DNA of 64,000 nt from Schaedlerella glycyrrhizinilytica_A (lineage in GTDB: Bacteria > Bacillota > Clostridia > Lachnospirales > Lachnospiraceae). Below are positions 43,599 to 52,441 of this stretch, piece after piece (within the stretch, counting starts at the first letter, position 1; every line of letters begins with the position of its first letter). Both the position numbers and the translations under genes were made by a program. Where the stretch lies: NCBI RefSeq assembly GCF_042852765.1, contig NZ_AP031414.1; one strand, written 5' to 3'. The notes under the pieces were generated by a model. The model saw only the letters and a list, made by a program, of their open reading frames with translations. It had not been told where the DNA came from and ran no database searches.

Positions 43599-44546
43599 AT
43601 GAAATATTGTTTTGGTGTAGATATCGGTGGCACAACCGTAAAGATGGGATTGTTTGAAGAGACCGGCGATATTGTAGAAAAATGGGAGATTGTTACGAGA
43701 ACAGAAGATGAGGGTAAAGCGATTCTTCCGGATATTGCAGCTGCAATAGAAGAAAAACTAAAAGTATGCAAAATCGGCGGGGAGGATGTATTGGGTGTCG
43801 GAGTAGGTGTTCCGGCACCGGTAACCGAAGCCGGTGTTGTAAATGGAAGTGCAAATCTGGGATGGAAATATAAGGAAGTAAAACGGGAATTGGAAGAACT
43901 GACCGGATTTTCGGTACAGGTCGGAAATGATGCCAATGTAGCGGCTCTTGGTGAAATGTGGAAAGGCGGCGGAGCAGGTCAGAAAAATATGATCATGGTG
44001 ACGCTTGGAACCGGAGTCGGCGGCGGTGTGATCATTGGCGGAAAGGTGATCATCGGTGAACATGGAGCCGGAGGAGAAATCGGACATCTGTGCGTAAACT
44101 ATGAAGAAACAGAAAACTGTGGATGTGGCAACCGGGGATGTCTGGAACAATATGCATCTGCAACGGGAATCGTACGGATCGCAAAGAAAAAGCTTGTTTC
44201 TGAGACACGTCCGACCGTGCTTTGTGCGGAAACAGTGACGGCGAAAGATGTATTTGACGCAGTGAAAGAGGGGGACCAGGTTGCACAAGAAATCGCAGAA
44301 GAATTTGGAAGTTATCTTGGATATGCGCTGGCAAATCTGGCGGTAGTAGCGGATCCGTTCGTTTTTGTAATCGGCGGAGGCATGTCAAAGGCAGGCGAGA
44401 TACTTATCCCATATATTCAAAAACCATATCGGGAACGCGCTTTTTTTGCAAACAAAGATGTGGAATTTAAGCTTGCAACATTGGCAAATGATGCGGGAAT
44501 CTGCGGTGCGGCAAAATTGCTTCTGGATGCAGTCGGAGAAGAATAG
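43599..44546 (+). CDS. glk: ROK-family glucokinase
   Basis: A 315-residue cytoplasmic kinase that makes glucose-6-phosphate. The phosphate motif is GVDIGGTTVKMG at the N-terminus. The sugar-binding and catalytic part contains VGNDANVAALGE, GTGVGGGVIIGG and GGEIGHLCVN. The zinc motif is CGCGNRGCLEQYAS. A second glycine-rich adenosine motif is VIGGGMSKAG. It probably forms an operon with hprK and ends at a strong terminator. Confidence 0.95.
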   Translation: MKYCFGVDIGGTTVKMGLFEETGDIVEKWEIVTRTEDEGKAILPDIAAAIEEKLKVCKIGGEDVLGVGVGVPAPVTEAGVVNGSANLGWKYKEVKRELEELTGFSVQVGNDANVAALGEMWKGGGAGQKNMIMVTLGTGVGGGVIIGGKVIIGEHGAGGEIGHLCVNYEETENCGCGNRGCLEQYASATGIVRIAKKKLVSETRPTVLCAETVTAKDVFDAVKEGDQVAQEIAEEFGSYLGYALANLAVVADPFVFVIGGGMSKAGEILIPYIQKPYRERAFFANKDVEFKLATLANDAGICGAAKLLLDAVGEE

Positions 44547-44568
44547 AACAGAAAATATACTGAGACAG

Positions 44569-44615
44569 AAAAACGGCAGATGCGAAAACTAACCGATTCG
44601 CATCTGCCGTTTTTT
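44569..44615. terminator. Bidirectional terminator between glk and the PBP gene
   Basis: AAACGGCAGATGCGAA and TTCGCATCTGCCGTTT form a perfect stem around a 10-base loop. TTTTTT follows on the plus strand and an A-run precedes it, so it can serve both convergent genes. Confidence 0.92.
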
Positions 44616-44651
44616 CTGTGCTGTTATTTTATGAGCTCTGGCGTTTGTGGA

Positions 44652-47282
44652 TCATTGTCCGCCCTCCGGTGCGGCTGGAGGAACGATCGGTTCGATCGTT
44701 CCGGAGCCGCCGGAGTTATCACCGGAGTTGTTGCCGGAATTATCACCGGAATTGTTGCCGCCGGAGTTGTTGCCACCGGAGTTATCGCCGCCGGAGTTGT
44801 TGCCACCGGAGTTATTCCCTGAATTGCTGCCGCCGGAATTGTTTCCATTGGATCCTCCGTTTCCGGAATCACTATCATTGGAATCATCATTGTCAGAAGA
44901 ATCGTCGTCATTTTCTTCTGTCTCATCTTCACTAGGCGCTACATAATGTCCGGAACAGCTTTGAGAAGGAACGGTACCCTCTGCAAAATATTCAGTCAGT
45001 GCCGGACAGCTTGAGGTTGCAAGCAGACCGGTCTGTGTACAGATTGTTTTCTGTTGTACAGAAGCAGGCATTGTGAAATCTTTATAAGGAAGTCCTTCGT
45101 GAACCCGTTCCATGATGTTTTTCCAGAGTGTCATATGCCAGGACTGGTTCATGGATTCCATTGGCTTATTGGAGTCATATCCGCCCCACACGGAAGCGGT
45201 ATAATATGGTGTATAGGCGGAAAGCCAAAGGTCTGTACTGTTTTCTGTTGTACCGGTTTTTCCCGCTACCGGCATATTCGCCATGCGCGCTGCAGTACCG
45301 GTACCTTTTGTGATAACATCCTGCATTGCACTTGTCAGAAGCGCAGCGGTAGAATCTTTGATCACCTGATGGGTATCCGGTGTGGAATTATCAAGCAGGA
45401 CATTGCCCTCATGGTCAAGCACCTGAGTATACAGGATTGGTTTTGTATAGGTTCCGGCATTTGCGATCGCCGCATAAGCAGCGGTCATCTCGATATTGTA
45501 AACACCTCTTGTGATTCCGCCGAGGGCAGTCGCAGCCTGAACATCGGTAAAGCCCGGATAGTTGTCATCATCGAAATTAACAAGCGTGGTAAATCCGAAA
45601 TTTTTCAGATAATCGTATCCGGTCTGGAATCCGATATCCGTCAATGTATTTAAAGCGCAGACATTCATCGAATGTTCGATCGCATATCGGACGCTTGCCT
45701 GCCCGAGGTAAATCTTGTCCCAGTTTTCCGCTTTCTGACCGTTTGGATAGGTGTAAGGTGCTTTATCTTCAATGGAAGTAGCAAGCGTATATCCGCAGGA
45801 ATCCAGAGCCGGAGCGTATGTGGATACGATCTTGAAACAGGATCCGGGCTGTCTGGTGGAATCTGTCGCACGGTTCAGGGAAAGACTGGTTGTTTTCTGT
45901 CCGCGTCCGCCTACGATCGCCTTTACTTTTCCGGTAGACTGTTCCATAACGACAACCGAAGTCTGCGGCTGTGGGGAAACGTCCCAACGCTCGTCGACCG
46001 TATCATTCTCTGTGATGCCGAGCGTGGATTTATATTCGTTCACTGCAGTCTGCGCTTCTTCCGGGGAAGCAAAGATCAAGGGATAATCTTTTCCCCATGC
46101 GGCAGCGATATACTGACCAAGCATTTCTTTGCTGTAATTTTCTACGGTTCCGTCAGCGCGGGTGATCGTCAGGGCAAATTCCAGACCGTATTCCGTTCCA
46201 AACGGGTAAACGGCTTCATTTGCAACTTCTTCATCACAAATCTGCTGGATCCGTGCATCCTGTGTGGAAATGATCGTCAGACCTCCGCTGTAAAGCGCAT
46301 TGTAAGCCTGTGTTTCCGAAAATCCTTTCCGGGTCATAAGATCCTGGATAACCTGTTGGGAAAGTTCGTCATTGAAATAGGAATATGGCGTTGTATCTTC
46401 TACCGGAGGTGTGGCAACAATACGGTCATAAACCGGATCGGCTTTTGCCTCGTCATATTCTGCCTGTGTGATATATCCTTGTTCCAGCATATTTCCAAGT
46501 ACGATATCACGGCGTTTGGCATTGGCTTCCGGATATACAACCGGATCATATCCGGTCGGATTCTGTGTGATGCCCGCGATCACGGTACATTCCGACAAAG
46601 TCAATTCTGAAACGTCTTTTCCGAAATATCGTTTGGCGGCAGACTGCACGCCGAGGCAGCTCTGTCCGAGGTTGATCGTGTTCATATAAGCTTCCAGAAT
46701 CTCTTCTTTGGTCATCTGCTTTTCGATTTCCATTGCGAGAACCTGCTCCTGAAGTTTTCGCTCCAATCTGTCGTAGAATGTTTTCTCATCCAGAAAGTTC
46801 GGAAATACATTGTTCTTGATCAACTGCTGTGTCAATGTACTGGCACCCTCGGAGAAATTACCGGAGGTAATGCCGACAATACCGGCACGCAGGATTCCCT
46901 GAAGATCGATACCGTTATGTTTGTAGAAACGTTCATCTTCGATGGCAACAAACGCATCTCCTAAATATTTCGGGATCTCATCGATCGTCTTGTATACACG
47001 GTTGGAACCGGATTCAAGGAACTGCTCCAACAGTGTTCCGTCCTCAGCATAGACAAAACTGGTGAATCCCTGTGGCTTGACGTCGGCGGGGGTTACAGTA
47101 GGGGTGTTGTCAATGATCCGTTTTGCAAAAAGTCCGACGCCGCCGACACCTACGACTGCAAGGATTAGTATGCAGATGATCAGAGCTTTAAAAAAACGGA
47201 CCCCGACTCGCTTCTTTTTCATATTTTTCTTGGAAGAGATCTTTTTTTTTCTCTTCTCAAGATTTTCCTTTCCGTAATTCAT
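44652..47282 (-). CDS. Class A penicillin-binding protein (PBP1A-type transglycosylase/transpeptidase)
   Basis: An 876-residue peptidoglycan synthase. A basic cytoplasmic tail and a TM helix (about 27-52) are followed by a GT51 glycosyltransferase domain with EDERFYKHNGID and EGASTLTQQLIKN. The transpeptidase domain has the SxxK motif in RQPGSCFKIVS, the SxN motif in HSMNVCALNT, and KTGTT. The last 90 residues are an Asn/Ser/Gly/Asp repeat (units like NNSGG, DNSGG) ending in a proline-rich tip, perhaps a flexible wall-spanning tail. The start has TAAAGGAGG about 8 bases upstream, and a consensus promoter lies at 47376-47404. Confidence 0.96.
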   Translation of the reverse strand: MNYGKENLEKRKKKISSKKNMKKKRVGVRFFKALIICILILAVVGVGGVGLFAKRIIDNTPTVTPADVKPQGFTSFVYAEDGTLLEQFLESGSNRVYKTIDEIPKYLGDAFVAIEDERFYKHNGIDLQGILRAGIVGITSGNFSEGASTLTQQLIKNNVFPNFLDEKTFYDRLERKLQEQVLAMEIEKQMTKEEILEAYMNTINLGQSCLGVQSAAKRYFGKDVSELTLSECTVIAGITQNPTGYDPVVYPEANAKRRDIVLGNMLEQGYITQAEYDEAKADPVYDRIVATPPVEDTTPYSYFNDELSQQVIQDLMTRKGFSETQAYNALYSGGLTIISTQDARIQQICDEEVANEAVYPFGTEYGLEFALTITRADGTVENYSKEMLGQYIAAAWGKDYPLIFASPEEAQTAVNEYKSTLGITENDTVDERWDVSPQPQTSVVVMEQSTGKVKAIVGGRGQKTTSLSLNRATDSTRQPGSCFKIVSTYAPALDSCGYTLATSIEDKAPYTYPNGQKAENWDKIYLGQASVRYAIEHSMNVCALNTLTDIGFQTGYDYLKNFGFTTLVNFDDDNYPGFTDVQAATALGGITRGVYNIEMTAAYAAIANAGTYTKPILYTQVLDHEGNVLLDNSTPDTHQVIKDSTAALLTSAMQDVITKGTGTAARMANMPVAGKTGTTENSTDLWLSAYTPYYTASVWGGYDSNKPMESMNQSWHMTLWKNIMERVHEGLPYKDFTMPASVQQKTICTQTGLLATSSCPALTEYFAEGTVPSQSCSGHYVAPSEDETEENDDDSSDNDDSNDSDSGNGGSNGNNSGGSNSGNNSGGNNSGGDNSGGNNSGGNNSGDNSGNNSGDNSGGSGTIEPIVPPAAPEGGQ
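44690..44900 (-). repeat. Low-complexity coding repeat in the PBP tail
   Basis: Degenerate short units of the kind GTTGCCACCGGAGTT on the plus strand encode tandem NNSGG/DNSGG on the minus strand. Slippage here would change tail length without breaking the enzyme, as all units are multiples of three. Confidence 0.85.
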
Positions 47283-47375
47283 GAATAATAGCCTCCTTTA
47301 TTCACACTTTCTTCCGGTAATGACAACGTATGCGTGCGCAATCGCTGCGGAAAGCCGAAAAAAAGGATACGCTTC

Positions 47376-47404
47376 ATTATAACAAAGATACCATCAGTGT
47401 ACAA
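47376..47404 (-). promoter_or_regulatory. Sigma-A promoter of the PBP gene
   Basis: On the minus strand TTGTAC (47404-47399), a 17-base spacer and a consensus TATAAT (47381-47376) lie about 94 bases upstream of the start codon. Confidence 0.75.
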
Positions 47405-47527
47405 GGGGGCATGCGGTCAGGAAGAGATAATTCAAAATAATTTAAGAAATCTCTTGTGCTTTAGTCTGTTTTGTTATAGTGTAAAATAATCGAAATCAAT
47501 CGGATGCGGGGAAGGAGCAAAACAGCA

Positions 47528-48181
47528 ATGGAGAGCAGAACAGTTCATAAAGGCGGAAGTGCGGAGATCGTCGAGAAAAAGTCCCGATTTATCGGGGAAG
47601 TTTTTCCGGTGGAACATGAGGAAGAAGCGATGCAACTTCTGGAGCAGGTGAAAAAGAAGTATTGGGATGCCCGACATCATTGCTGGGCATATGTCATTAG
47701 TGGGGACAGGGTGCAGGAACGCTTGAGTGATGATGGGGAACCGAGCGGGACAGCGGGGAAACCGATCCTGGAGGTGATCCGCGGCCAGCAGGTCGGCAAT
47801 CTGCTCGTTGTTGTTACCCGATATTTCGGCGGAACGCTTCTCGGAACAGGCGGTCTTGTTCGTGCGTATACCGAAGCGGCAAAACAGGCGCTGGCAGAAA
47901 GTGTGATCATAACGCGGATCACAGGGTACAGGCTCAAGATAGAAACGGATTATACCGGATTGGGGAAAATCCAATATCTGCTCGCACAGCGGAAAATTCC
48001 GATCGTACAGTCGGAATATACGGATCAGGTGACATTGTCAGTCTTGGTATCGGAAGAAGCGGAAAACGAGATCGTGCAGGAGATCACAGAAGCGACAAAC
48101 GGTCAGGCAGATATCAAAAGGGCATATGCGTGCAGCTTTGCCGATGTGAATGGAGAGATGCTGGAATTTCCGGATGAATAA
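47528..48181 (+). CDS. yigZ: YigZ/IMPACT family protein
   Basis: A 217-residue UPF0029 (IMPACT) family protein. The N-terminal domain shows EIVEKKSRFIGEVFPVEHEE, DARHHCWAYVI, DDGEPSGTAGKPIL and the signature VTRYFGGTLLGTGGLVRAYT. A C-terminal DUF1949 domain follows (LKIETDYTGLGKIQYLL). The family is linked to translation regulation in eukaryotes, and its bacterial role is not settled. The ATG at 47528 has AAGGAG 10 bases upstream, and I prefer it to the ATG at 47504. Confidence 0.93.
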   Translation: MESRTVHKGGSAEIVEKKSRFIGEVFPVEHEEEAMQLLEQVKKKYWDARHHCWAYVISGDRVQERLSDDGEPSGTAGKPILEVIRGQQVGNLLVVVTRYFGGTLLGTGGLVRAYTEAAKQALAESVIITRITGYRLKIETDYTGLGKIQYLLAQRKIPIVQSEYTDQVTLSVLVSEEAENEIVQEITEATNGQADIKRAYACSFADVNGEMLEFPDE

Positions 48182-48184
48182 AAA

Positions 48185-48204
48185 ACGGACTCCGAAGAGT
48201 CCGT
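48185..48204 (+). terminator. Terminator after yigZ
   Basis: ACGGACTC and GAGTCCGT form an 8-bp perfect stem with a CGAA tetraloop, 4 bases after the stop codon. AAAATATG follows. Confidence 0.75.
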
Positions 48205-48225
48205 AAAATATGTAAGTGTTTGGTA

Positions 48226-48268
48226 GCGTCAGTTTACAAGGACCGTTTTCCCCTTTGTACACTGATGC
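48226..48268 (-). terminator. Hairpin at the 3' end of hpf
   Basis: GCGTCAGTTTACAAG pairs imperfectly with CTTTGTACACTGATGC, with one wobble and one mismatch. It lies between the convergent yigZ and hpf genes and probably ends hpf transcription. Confidence 0.55.
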
Positions 48269-48288
48269 TGCTATTTAGATAGAAGTGT

Positions 48289-48846
48289 TTAGTTAAATTC
48301 CGGTTCGATCAGACCGAAAGAGCCGTCTTTTCTCTTGTACACAACGTTGACCTCATCTGTCTCGGCGTTGCTGAAAACAAAGAAGCTGTGTCCGAGAAGT
48401 TCCATCTGGATGCAGGCATCTTCCGGGAACATCGGTTTGATGCCGAAACGTTTGGTGCGGACGATGCGAATCTCGTTATCTTCCACGCTTGTATCATCTT
48501 CTTCAAAGAATTCTTTCTTGAAATTACTTCCGGAAGAAGATGCTGTCGGATGACCCTGGCTTCTCGCAACCAGTTTGTTTTTATACTTCCGAAGCTGACG
48601 TTCGATCACTTCTTCCACAAGATCGATGGATACATACATATCGCTGCTTGTCTGTTCGGAGCGGATGATGTTGCCCTTAACCGGGATCGTCACCTCGATC
48701 TTCTGGCGGTCTTTTTCAACGCTGAGGGTTACAATAATCTCTGTTTCAGGAGTGAAATACCTTTCTAGTTTTCCTAATTTCTGTTCTACCGTGCTTTTGA
48801 GTCCAGGGGTTACCTCGATGTTCTTGCCACTGATAATAAATTTCAT
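48289..48846 (-). CDS. hpf: Ribosome hibernation-promoting factor, long form
   Basis: A 185-residue protein that dimerises idle 70S ribosomes into 100S particles in stationary phase. The N-terminal HPF/RaiA domain starts MKFIISGKNIEVTPGLK and contains VTIPVKGNIIRSEQTSSDMY. A Ser/Lys linker leads to the C-terminal dimerisation domain (IVRTKRFGIKPMFPEDACIQ, then MELLGHSFFVFSNAETDEVN), the mark of the long Gram-positive form. The ATG at 48846 has AAAGGAG 9 bases upstream. A TTG at 48855 sits against that site and is rejected. Confidence 0.96.
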   Translation of the reverse strand: MKFIISGKNIEVTPGLKSTVEQKLGKLERYFTPETEIIVTLSVEKDRQKIEVTIPVKGNIIRSEQTSSDMYVSIDLVEEVIERQLRKYKNKLVARSQGHPTASSSGSNFKKEFFEEDDTSVEDNEIRIVRTKRFGIKPMFPEDACIQMELLGHSFFVFSNAETDEVNVVYKRKDGSFGLIEPEFN

Positions 48847-48931
48847 GCTGCTCAACTCCTTTTGTTCATATTACACAGAAAATAATGGAAACTTTCTGTG
48901 TTTTATGTACATAGTATAACATAAAATTCTC

Positions 48932-49543
48932 TCAATGTATAGAACGAATCACTTCAATTCGAGTAATTTTCCCATTTGTGATCTTAGCAATGCGCAGACC
49001 TACGTCTGCAATGTAGGCGCAGGCACCGACACCGACTTCGGTTTCGTCCTCTTCCAGTTTGCGGAGCAGAAGTTCACCGAGAGTTTCGTTATCTGTATAA
49101 GGAATGTTCAGATGTGTGAGGCGGTTGACGAGATGGACTTTTTGCGCTGCCCGGAAAATGATTTTTTCGGATTCATCAAACGCCACAAACAAAAACTTTC
49201 TTGTGGCAAACAGGATCGCGATCGAGATCACACCGAGCAGGCTGTTGACCGGTGAGGAGTGGTCGATGATCACCTGACGGGCGATCGCGAATAAAAGGAC
49301 TTCAAATACGGTCATCGGTGTATGGAGATAAAGCATACGGATCATTTCCACACCGATGATCAGATTAAAACAAGTTGTCAGCAGATCGTCATAGTTCGGA
49401 TACTTGCTCAGATCGGCGAGATTTCCGAAAGAGAGGACCAGCTGAAAAGTCATTAAAATGATCCCGGCAGCCAGAATCAGTGCAATGACAAATTCCAGCG
49501 CCGTCGTCAGATTTTTTAAAAACGCATAAACATATTTTTTCAT
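48932..49543 (-). CDS. PsiE-like membrane protein
   Basis: A 203-residue protein with four predicted helices in the first 120 residues (LEFVIALILAAGIILMTFQL, then FNLIIGVEMIRMLYL). The pattern resembles the phosphate-starvation-inducible PsiE family. The soluble C-terminal 80 residues (NETLGELLLRKLEEDETEVG) look like a small regulatory or transporter-associated domain. The function is unknown. It lies 12 bases downstream of the bipA stop, so the two are probably cotranscribed. Confidence 0.75.
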   Translation of the reverse strand: MKKYVYAFLKNLTTALEFVIALILAAGIILMTFQLVLSFGNLADLSKYPNYDDLLTTCFNLIIGVEMIRMLYLHTPMTVFEVLLFAIARQVIIDHSSPVNSLLGVISIAILFATRKFLFVAFDESEKIIFRAAQKVHLVNRLTHLNIPYTDNETLGELLLRKLEEDETEVGVGACAYIADVGLRIAKITNGKITRIEVIRSIH

Positions 49544-49555
49544 GTGTTTTCCCTG

Positions 49556-51385
49556 TTATTTATTGGCATTGCTGCGTTTCCTCATTCTTGAGTCAAGGAT
49601 CTTCTTGCGGATACGCAGATTTTTCGGAGTTACTTCCAGAAGTTCATCGGTATCGATAAAGTCAAGCGCCTGTTCCAGACTTAATACTCTCGGCGGAGTC
49701 AGGCGGAGCGCTTCGTCCGCGCTGGAAGAACGGGTGTTGGTCAGATGCTTGGTCTTGCAGACGTTCAGTTCGATGTCTTCGGCTTTTCCGTTCTGTCCGA
49801 TGACCATACCGGAATATACTTTCTCACCCGGTCCGATAAACAAGGTTCCACGTTCCTGCGCGCTGTACAGACCGTATGTGACAGATTCTCCGGTCTCAAA
49901 TGCGATCAGGGATCCCTGTTTACGATACTGGATGTCCCCTTTGTACGGTGCATAGCCGTCAAAGCTTGTGTTGAGGATTCCGTTTCCTTTTGTATCGGTC
50001 ATAAATTCACCGCGGTAGCCGATCAGTCCGCGCGCCGGGATCAGGAATTCCAGACGTGTGTAACCGCCATTGGAAGTACCCATACTGCGAAGTTCCCCTT
50101 TTCTCTGGCTTAGTTTGTCGATAACGGTTCCGGTAAATTCATCCGGCACATCGACATAGGCGAGTTCCATCGGCTCTAATTTCTTTCCGTTTTCGTCTGT
50201 GTGATAGAGCACTTCGGCTTTGCTGACTGCAAATTCATATCCCTCACGGCGCATATTTTCGATCAGAACGGAAAGATGAAGCTCCCCGCGACCGGATACT
50301 TTGTAACTGTCGGCATTTTCCGTCTCTTCCACACGAAGACTGACATCCGTGTTCAGTTCCCGGAACAGACGGTCGCGCAGATGACGGGAAGTGACAAATT
50401 TTCCCTCCTGTCCTGCAAATGGACTGTCGTTGACGATGAACTGCATGGAAATGGTCGGCTCAGAAATTTTCTGGAACGGGATCGCTTCCGGATTTTCCGG
50501 AGAGCAGAGCGTATCTCCGATCGAAATATCCGAAATTCCGGAAATTGCCACGATCGATCCGATCCCGGCTTCTTTGACTTCCACTTTATTCAGACCGTCA
50601 AATTCATAAAGTTTGCTGATCTTTACTTTCTGCTGTTTGTCCGGATCATGATGGTTGACGAGCATCATTTCCTGATTGACTGCGATCGTTCCGTTGTCCA
50701 CTTTGCCGACACCGATCCGTCCCACATATTCATTATAATCGATCGTACTGATCAGAACCTGAGTCGGAGCTTCCGGATCGCCCTCCGGAGCCGGAATGTA
50801 ATTGATGATTGTCTCAAACAACGGTTCCATATCTTTCTCTTCATCGGTCAGATCCAGAACGGCAATTCCGGATTTAGCGGATGCATAGACAAACGGGCAG
50901 TCCAGCTGCTCGTCGGATGCGTCCAGATCCATGAAAAGTTCCAGTACTTCATCGATCACTTCGTCCGGACGTGCTTCCGGGCGGTCGATCTTGTTGATGC
51001 AGACGATGACCGGAAGATCCAGCTCCAGCGCTTTGCGGAGTACGAATTTGGTCTGCGGCATTGCGCCCTCAAATGCATCGACAACGAGGATGACACCGTT
51101 GACCATTTTCAGGACACGTTCCACCTCGCCGCCGAAATCGGCATGTCCAGGTGTGTCGATGATGTTGATCTTTGTTCCTTTGTAAAAAACTGCGGTATTT
51201 TTCGAGAGGATCGTGATTCCGCGTTCTCTCTCAATATCGTTGGAATCCATGACACGTTCCGCAACTTCCTGATTCTCGCGGAATACACCGCTTTGTTTGA
51301 GCAATTCATCGACCAATGTTGTCTTACCGTGGTCGACATGGGCGATGATCGCAATATTTCTGACGTCTTCTCGTTTTGTCTTCAT
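49556..51385 (-). CDS. typA: GTP-binding protein BipA/TypA
   Basis: A 609-residue translational GTPase of the EF-G type that binds ribosomes under stress and helps late 50S assembly. The G domain has AHVDHGKTTLVDELL (G1), ERGITILSKNTAV (G2), DTPGHADFGGEVERV (G3) and CINKIDRPEARPDEV (G4). The C-terminal domain specific to BipA contains GLIGYRGEFMTDTKGNGILN. The length equals the family norm. Confidence 0.97.
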   Translation of the reverse strand: MKTKREDVRNIAIIAHVDHGKTTLVDELLKQSGVFRENQEVAERVMDSNDIERERGITILSKNTAVFYKGTKINIIDTPGHADFGGEVERVLKMVNGVILVVDAFEGAMPQTKFVLRKALELDLPVIVCINKIDRPEARPDEVIDEVLELFMDLDASDEQLDCPFVYASAKSGIAVLDLTDEEKDMEPLFETIINYIPAPEGDPEAPTQVLISTIDYNEYVGRIGVGKVDNGTIAVNQEMMLVNHHDPDKQQKVKISKLYEFDGLNKVEVKEAGIGSIVAISGISDISIGDTLCSPENPEAIPFQKISEPTISMQFIVNDSPFAGQEGKFVTSRHLRDRLFRELNTDVSLRVEETENADSYKVSGRGELHLSVLIENMRREGYEFAVSKAEVLYHTDENGKKLEPMELAYVDVPDEFTGTVIDKLSQRKGELRSMGTSNGGYTRLEFLIPARGLIGYRGEFMTDTKGNGILNTSFDGYAPYKGDIQYRKQGSLIAFETGESVTYGLYSAQERGTLFIGPGEKVYSGMVIGQNGKAEDIELNVCKTKHLTNTRSSSADEALRLTPPRVLSLEQALDFIDTDELLEVTPKNLRIRKKILDSRMRKRSNANK

Positions 51386-51433
51386 AATATAACACTCTTC
51401 CTTTTGTGAATCATTCTTCTGTTTAACTGTTAT

Positions 51434-51461
51434 ATTCTATCATAAAAATGAAAATTTGCAA
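51434..51461 (-). promoter_or_regulatory. Promoter of typA
   Basis: On the minus strand TTGCAA (51461-51456), a 16-base spacer and an extended -10 TGATAGAAT (TAGAAT at 51439-51434) lie about 49 bases upstream of the start. Confidence 0.6.
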
Positions 51462-51644
51462 GGTATCAGATTTCCGGGAAGAGAGCGGCAGCCTGTGGAA
51501 AAATAAGACGAAAAATGTTGTCGGAGTCTGCTGCCGGGAATTGTCGAGCGGTTTTTCCGGAAAAATGTTCTGGAAATGTGAATCGGGGCATAGACTTAGT
51601 ATCGACTCAAAAATACCGCAAAGAGGAAGGGAGAACTACAAATC

Positions 51645-52277
51645 ATGTCAGATAAGATTATTGAAAACAACCAGGTAACGATCATGGGAGAGGTGGCTTC
51701 AAAATTTACATACAGCCATGAAGTGTTCGGGGAAGGATTCTATATGGTAGATGTGCTCGTGAAACGTCTGAGCAGCTCCGAGGACCGGATCCCGCTCATG
51801 ATCTCTGAAAGACTGATTGATGTGACAAAAGATTATACAGGAGAATTTATTATGGTGTCAGGACAGTTCCGATCATACAACCGTCATGAAGAGCAGAAGA
51901 ACCGGCTTGTATTGTCGGTGTTCGTAAGGGAAGTAGAGTTTATCGACGAGGAACTGGACGGCGCAAAAACAAATCATATTTTGCTGGAAGGCTATATCTG
52001 TAAGAAACCGATCTACCGGAAGACGCCGCTCGGACGGGAAATCGCGGATCTATTGCTTGCTGTGAACCGCCCGTATGGAAAATCGGATTACATACCGTGC
52101 ATCTGCTGGGGAAGAAACGCACGGTTTGCTTCGGGATTTGAAGTGGGAGAACATGTGCAGATCCTGGGACGGATCCAGAGCCGGGATTATGTCAAAAAAC
52201 TTTCCGAGACGGAAACGGAGACGAGAACGGCATATGAAGTATCTGTCAGCAAGCTGGAATGTCTGGAAGAATCATAA
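51645..52277 (+). CDS. Single-stranded DNA-binding-like protein with two OB folds
   Basis: A 210-residue protein with two SSB-like halves. The first is about 8-100 (NQVTIMGEVASKFTYSHEVF, FIMVSGQFRSYNR); the second is about 105-205 (NHILLEGYICKKPIYRKTPL, YIPCICWGRNARFA, EHVQILGRIQSRDYV). The second half has the clearer SSB signature. The acidic C-terminal tip of housekeeping SSB is weak (LECLEES). It is alone between typA and dapB, so a role distinct from replication SSB is likely. GAGGAAGGGAG is upstream. Confidence 0.85.
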   Translation: MSDKIIENNQVTIMGEVASKFTYSHEVFGEGFYMVDVLVKRLSSSEDRIPLMISERLIDVTKDYTGEFIMVSGQFRSYNRHEEQKNRLVLSVFVREVEFIDEELDGAKTNHILLEGYICKKPIYRKTPLGREIADLLLAVNRPYGKSDYIPCICWGRNARFASGFEVGEHVQILGRIQSRDYVKKLSETETETRTAYEVSVSKLECLEES

Positions 52278-52333
52278 ATATATAGAAGCAAGACGTAAGC
52301 AACAGAATAATATAGAAGAAAACATTGTGAAAG

Positions 52334-52380
52334 GGATATCATTTCTTGAGCCTTGTGCTCAAATGTGATATCCTGTTTTT
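52334..52380 (+). terminator. Terminator after the SSB-like gene
   Basis: GGATATCA, then TTGAGC/GCTCAA and TGATATCC, form a long stem (52334-52373) followed by TGTTTTTA. This is a clear intrinsic terminator, ahead of dapB. Confidence 0.88.
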
Positions 52381-52441
52381 ATATTCCTGAAAAGGATATG
52401 TACAAAAAATTATAAAATGCAGATAATGATGGAGGAACAGG

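Noticed and set aside
44647..44946. Plus-strand ORFs with PELLP repeats
   Set aside because: They are the antisense of the Asn/Ser/Gly repeat of the penicillin-binding protein.
47392..48265. CATCAGTGTACAA occurring at 47392 (plus) and 48265 (minus) as a dispersed repeat
   Set aside because: Only 13 bases match, one copy overlaps a -35 element and the other a hairpin; it may be chance.
51448..51678. A 76-residue ORF upstream of the SSB-like gene
   Set aside because: It overlaps the typA promoter and the SSB-like start, with no ribosome binding site and no recognisable domain.
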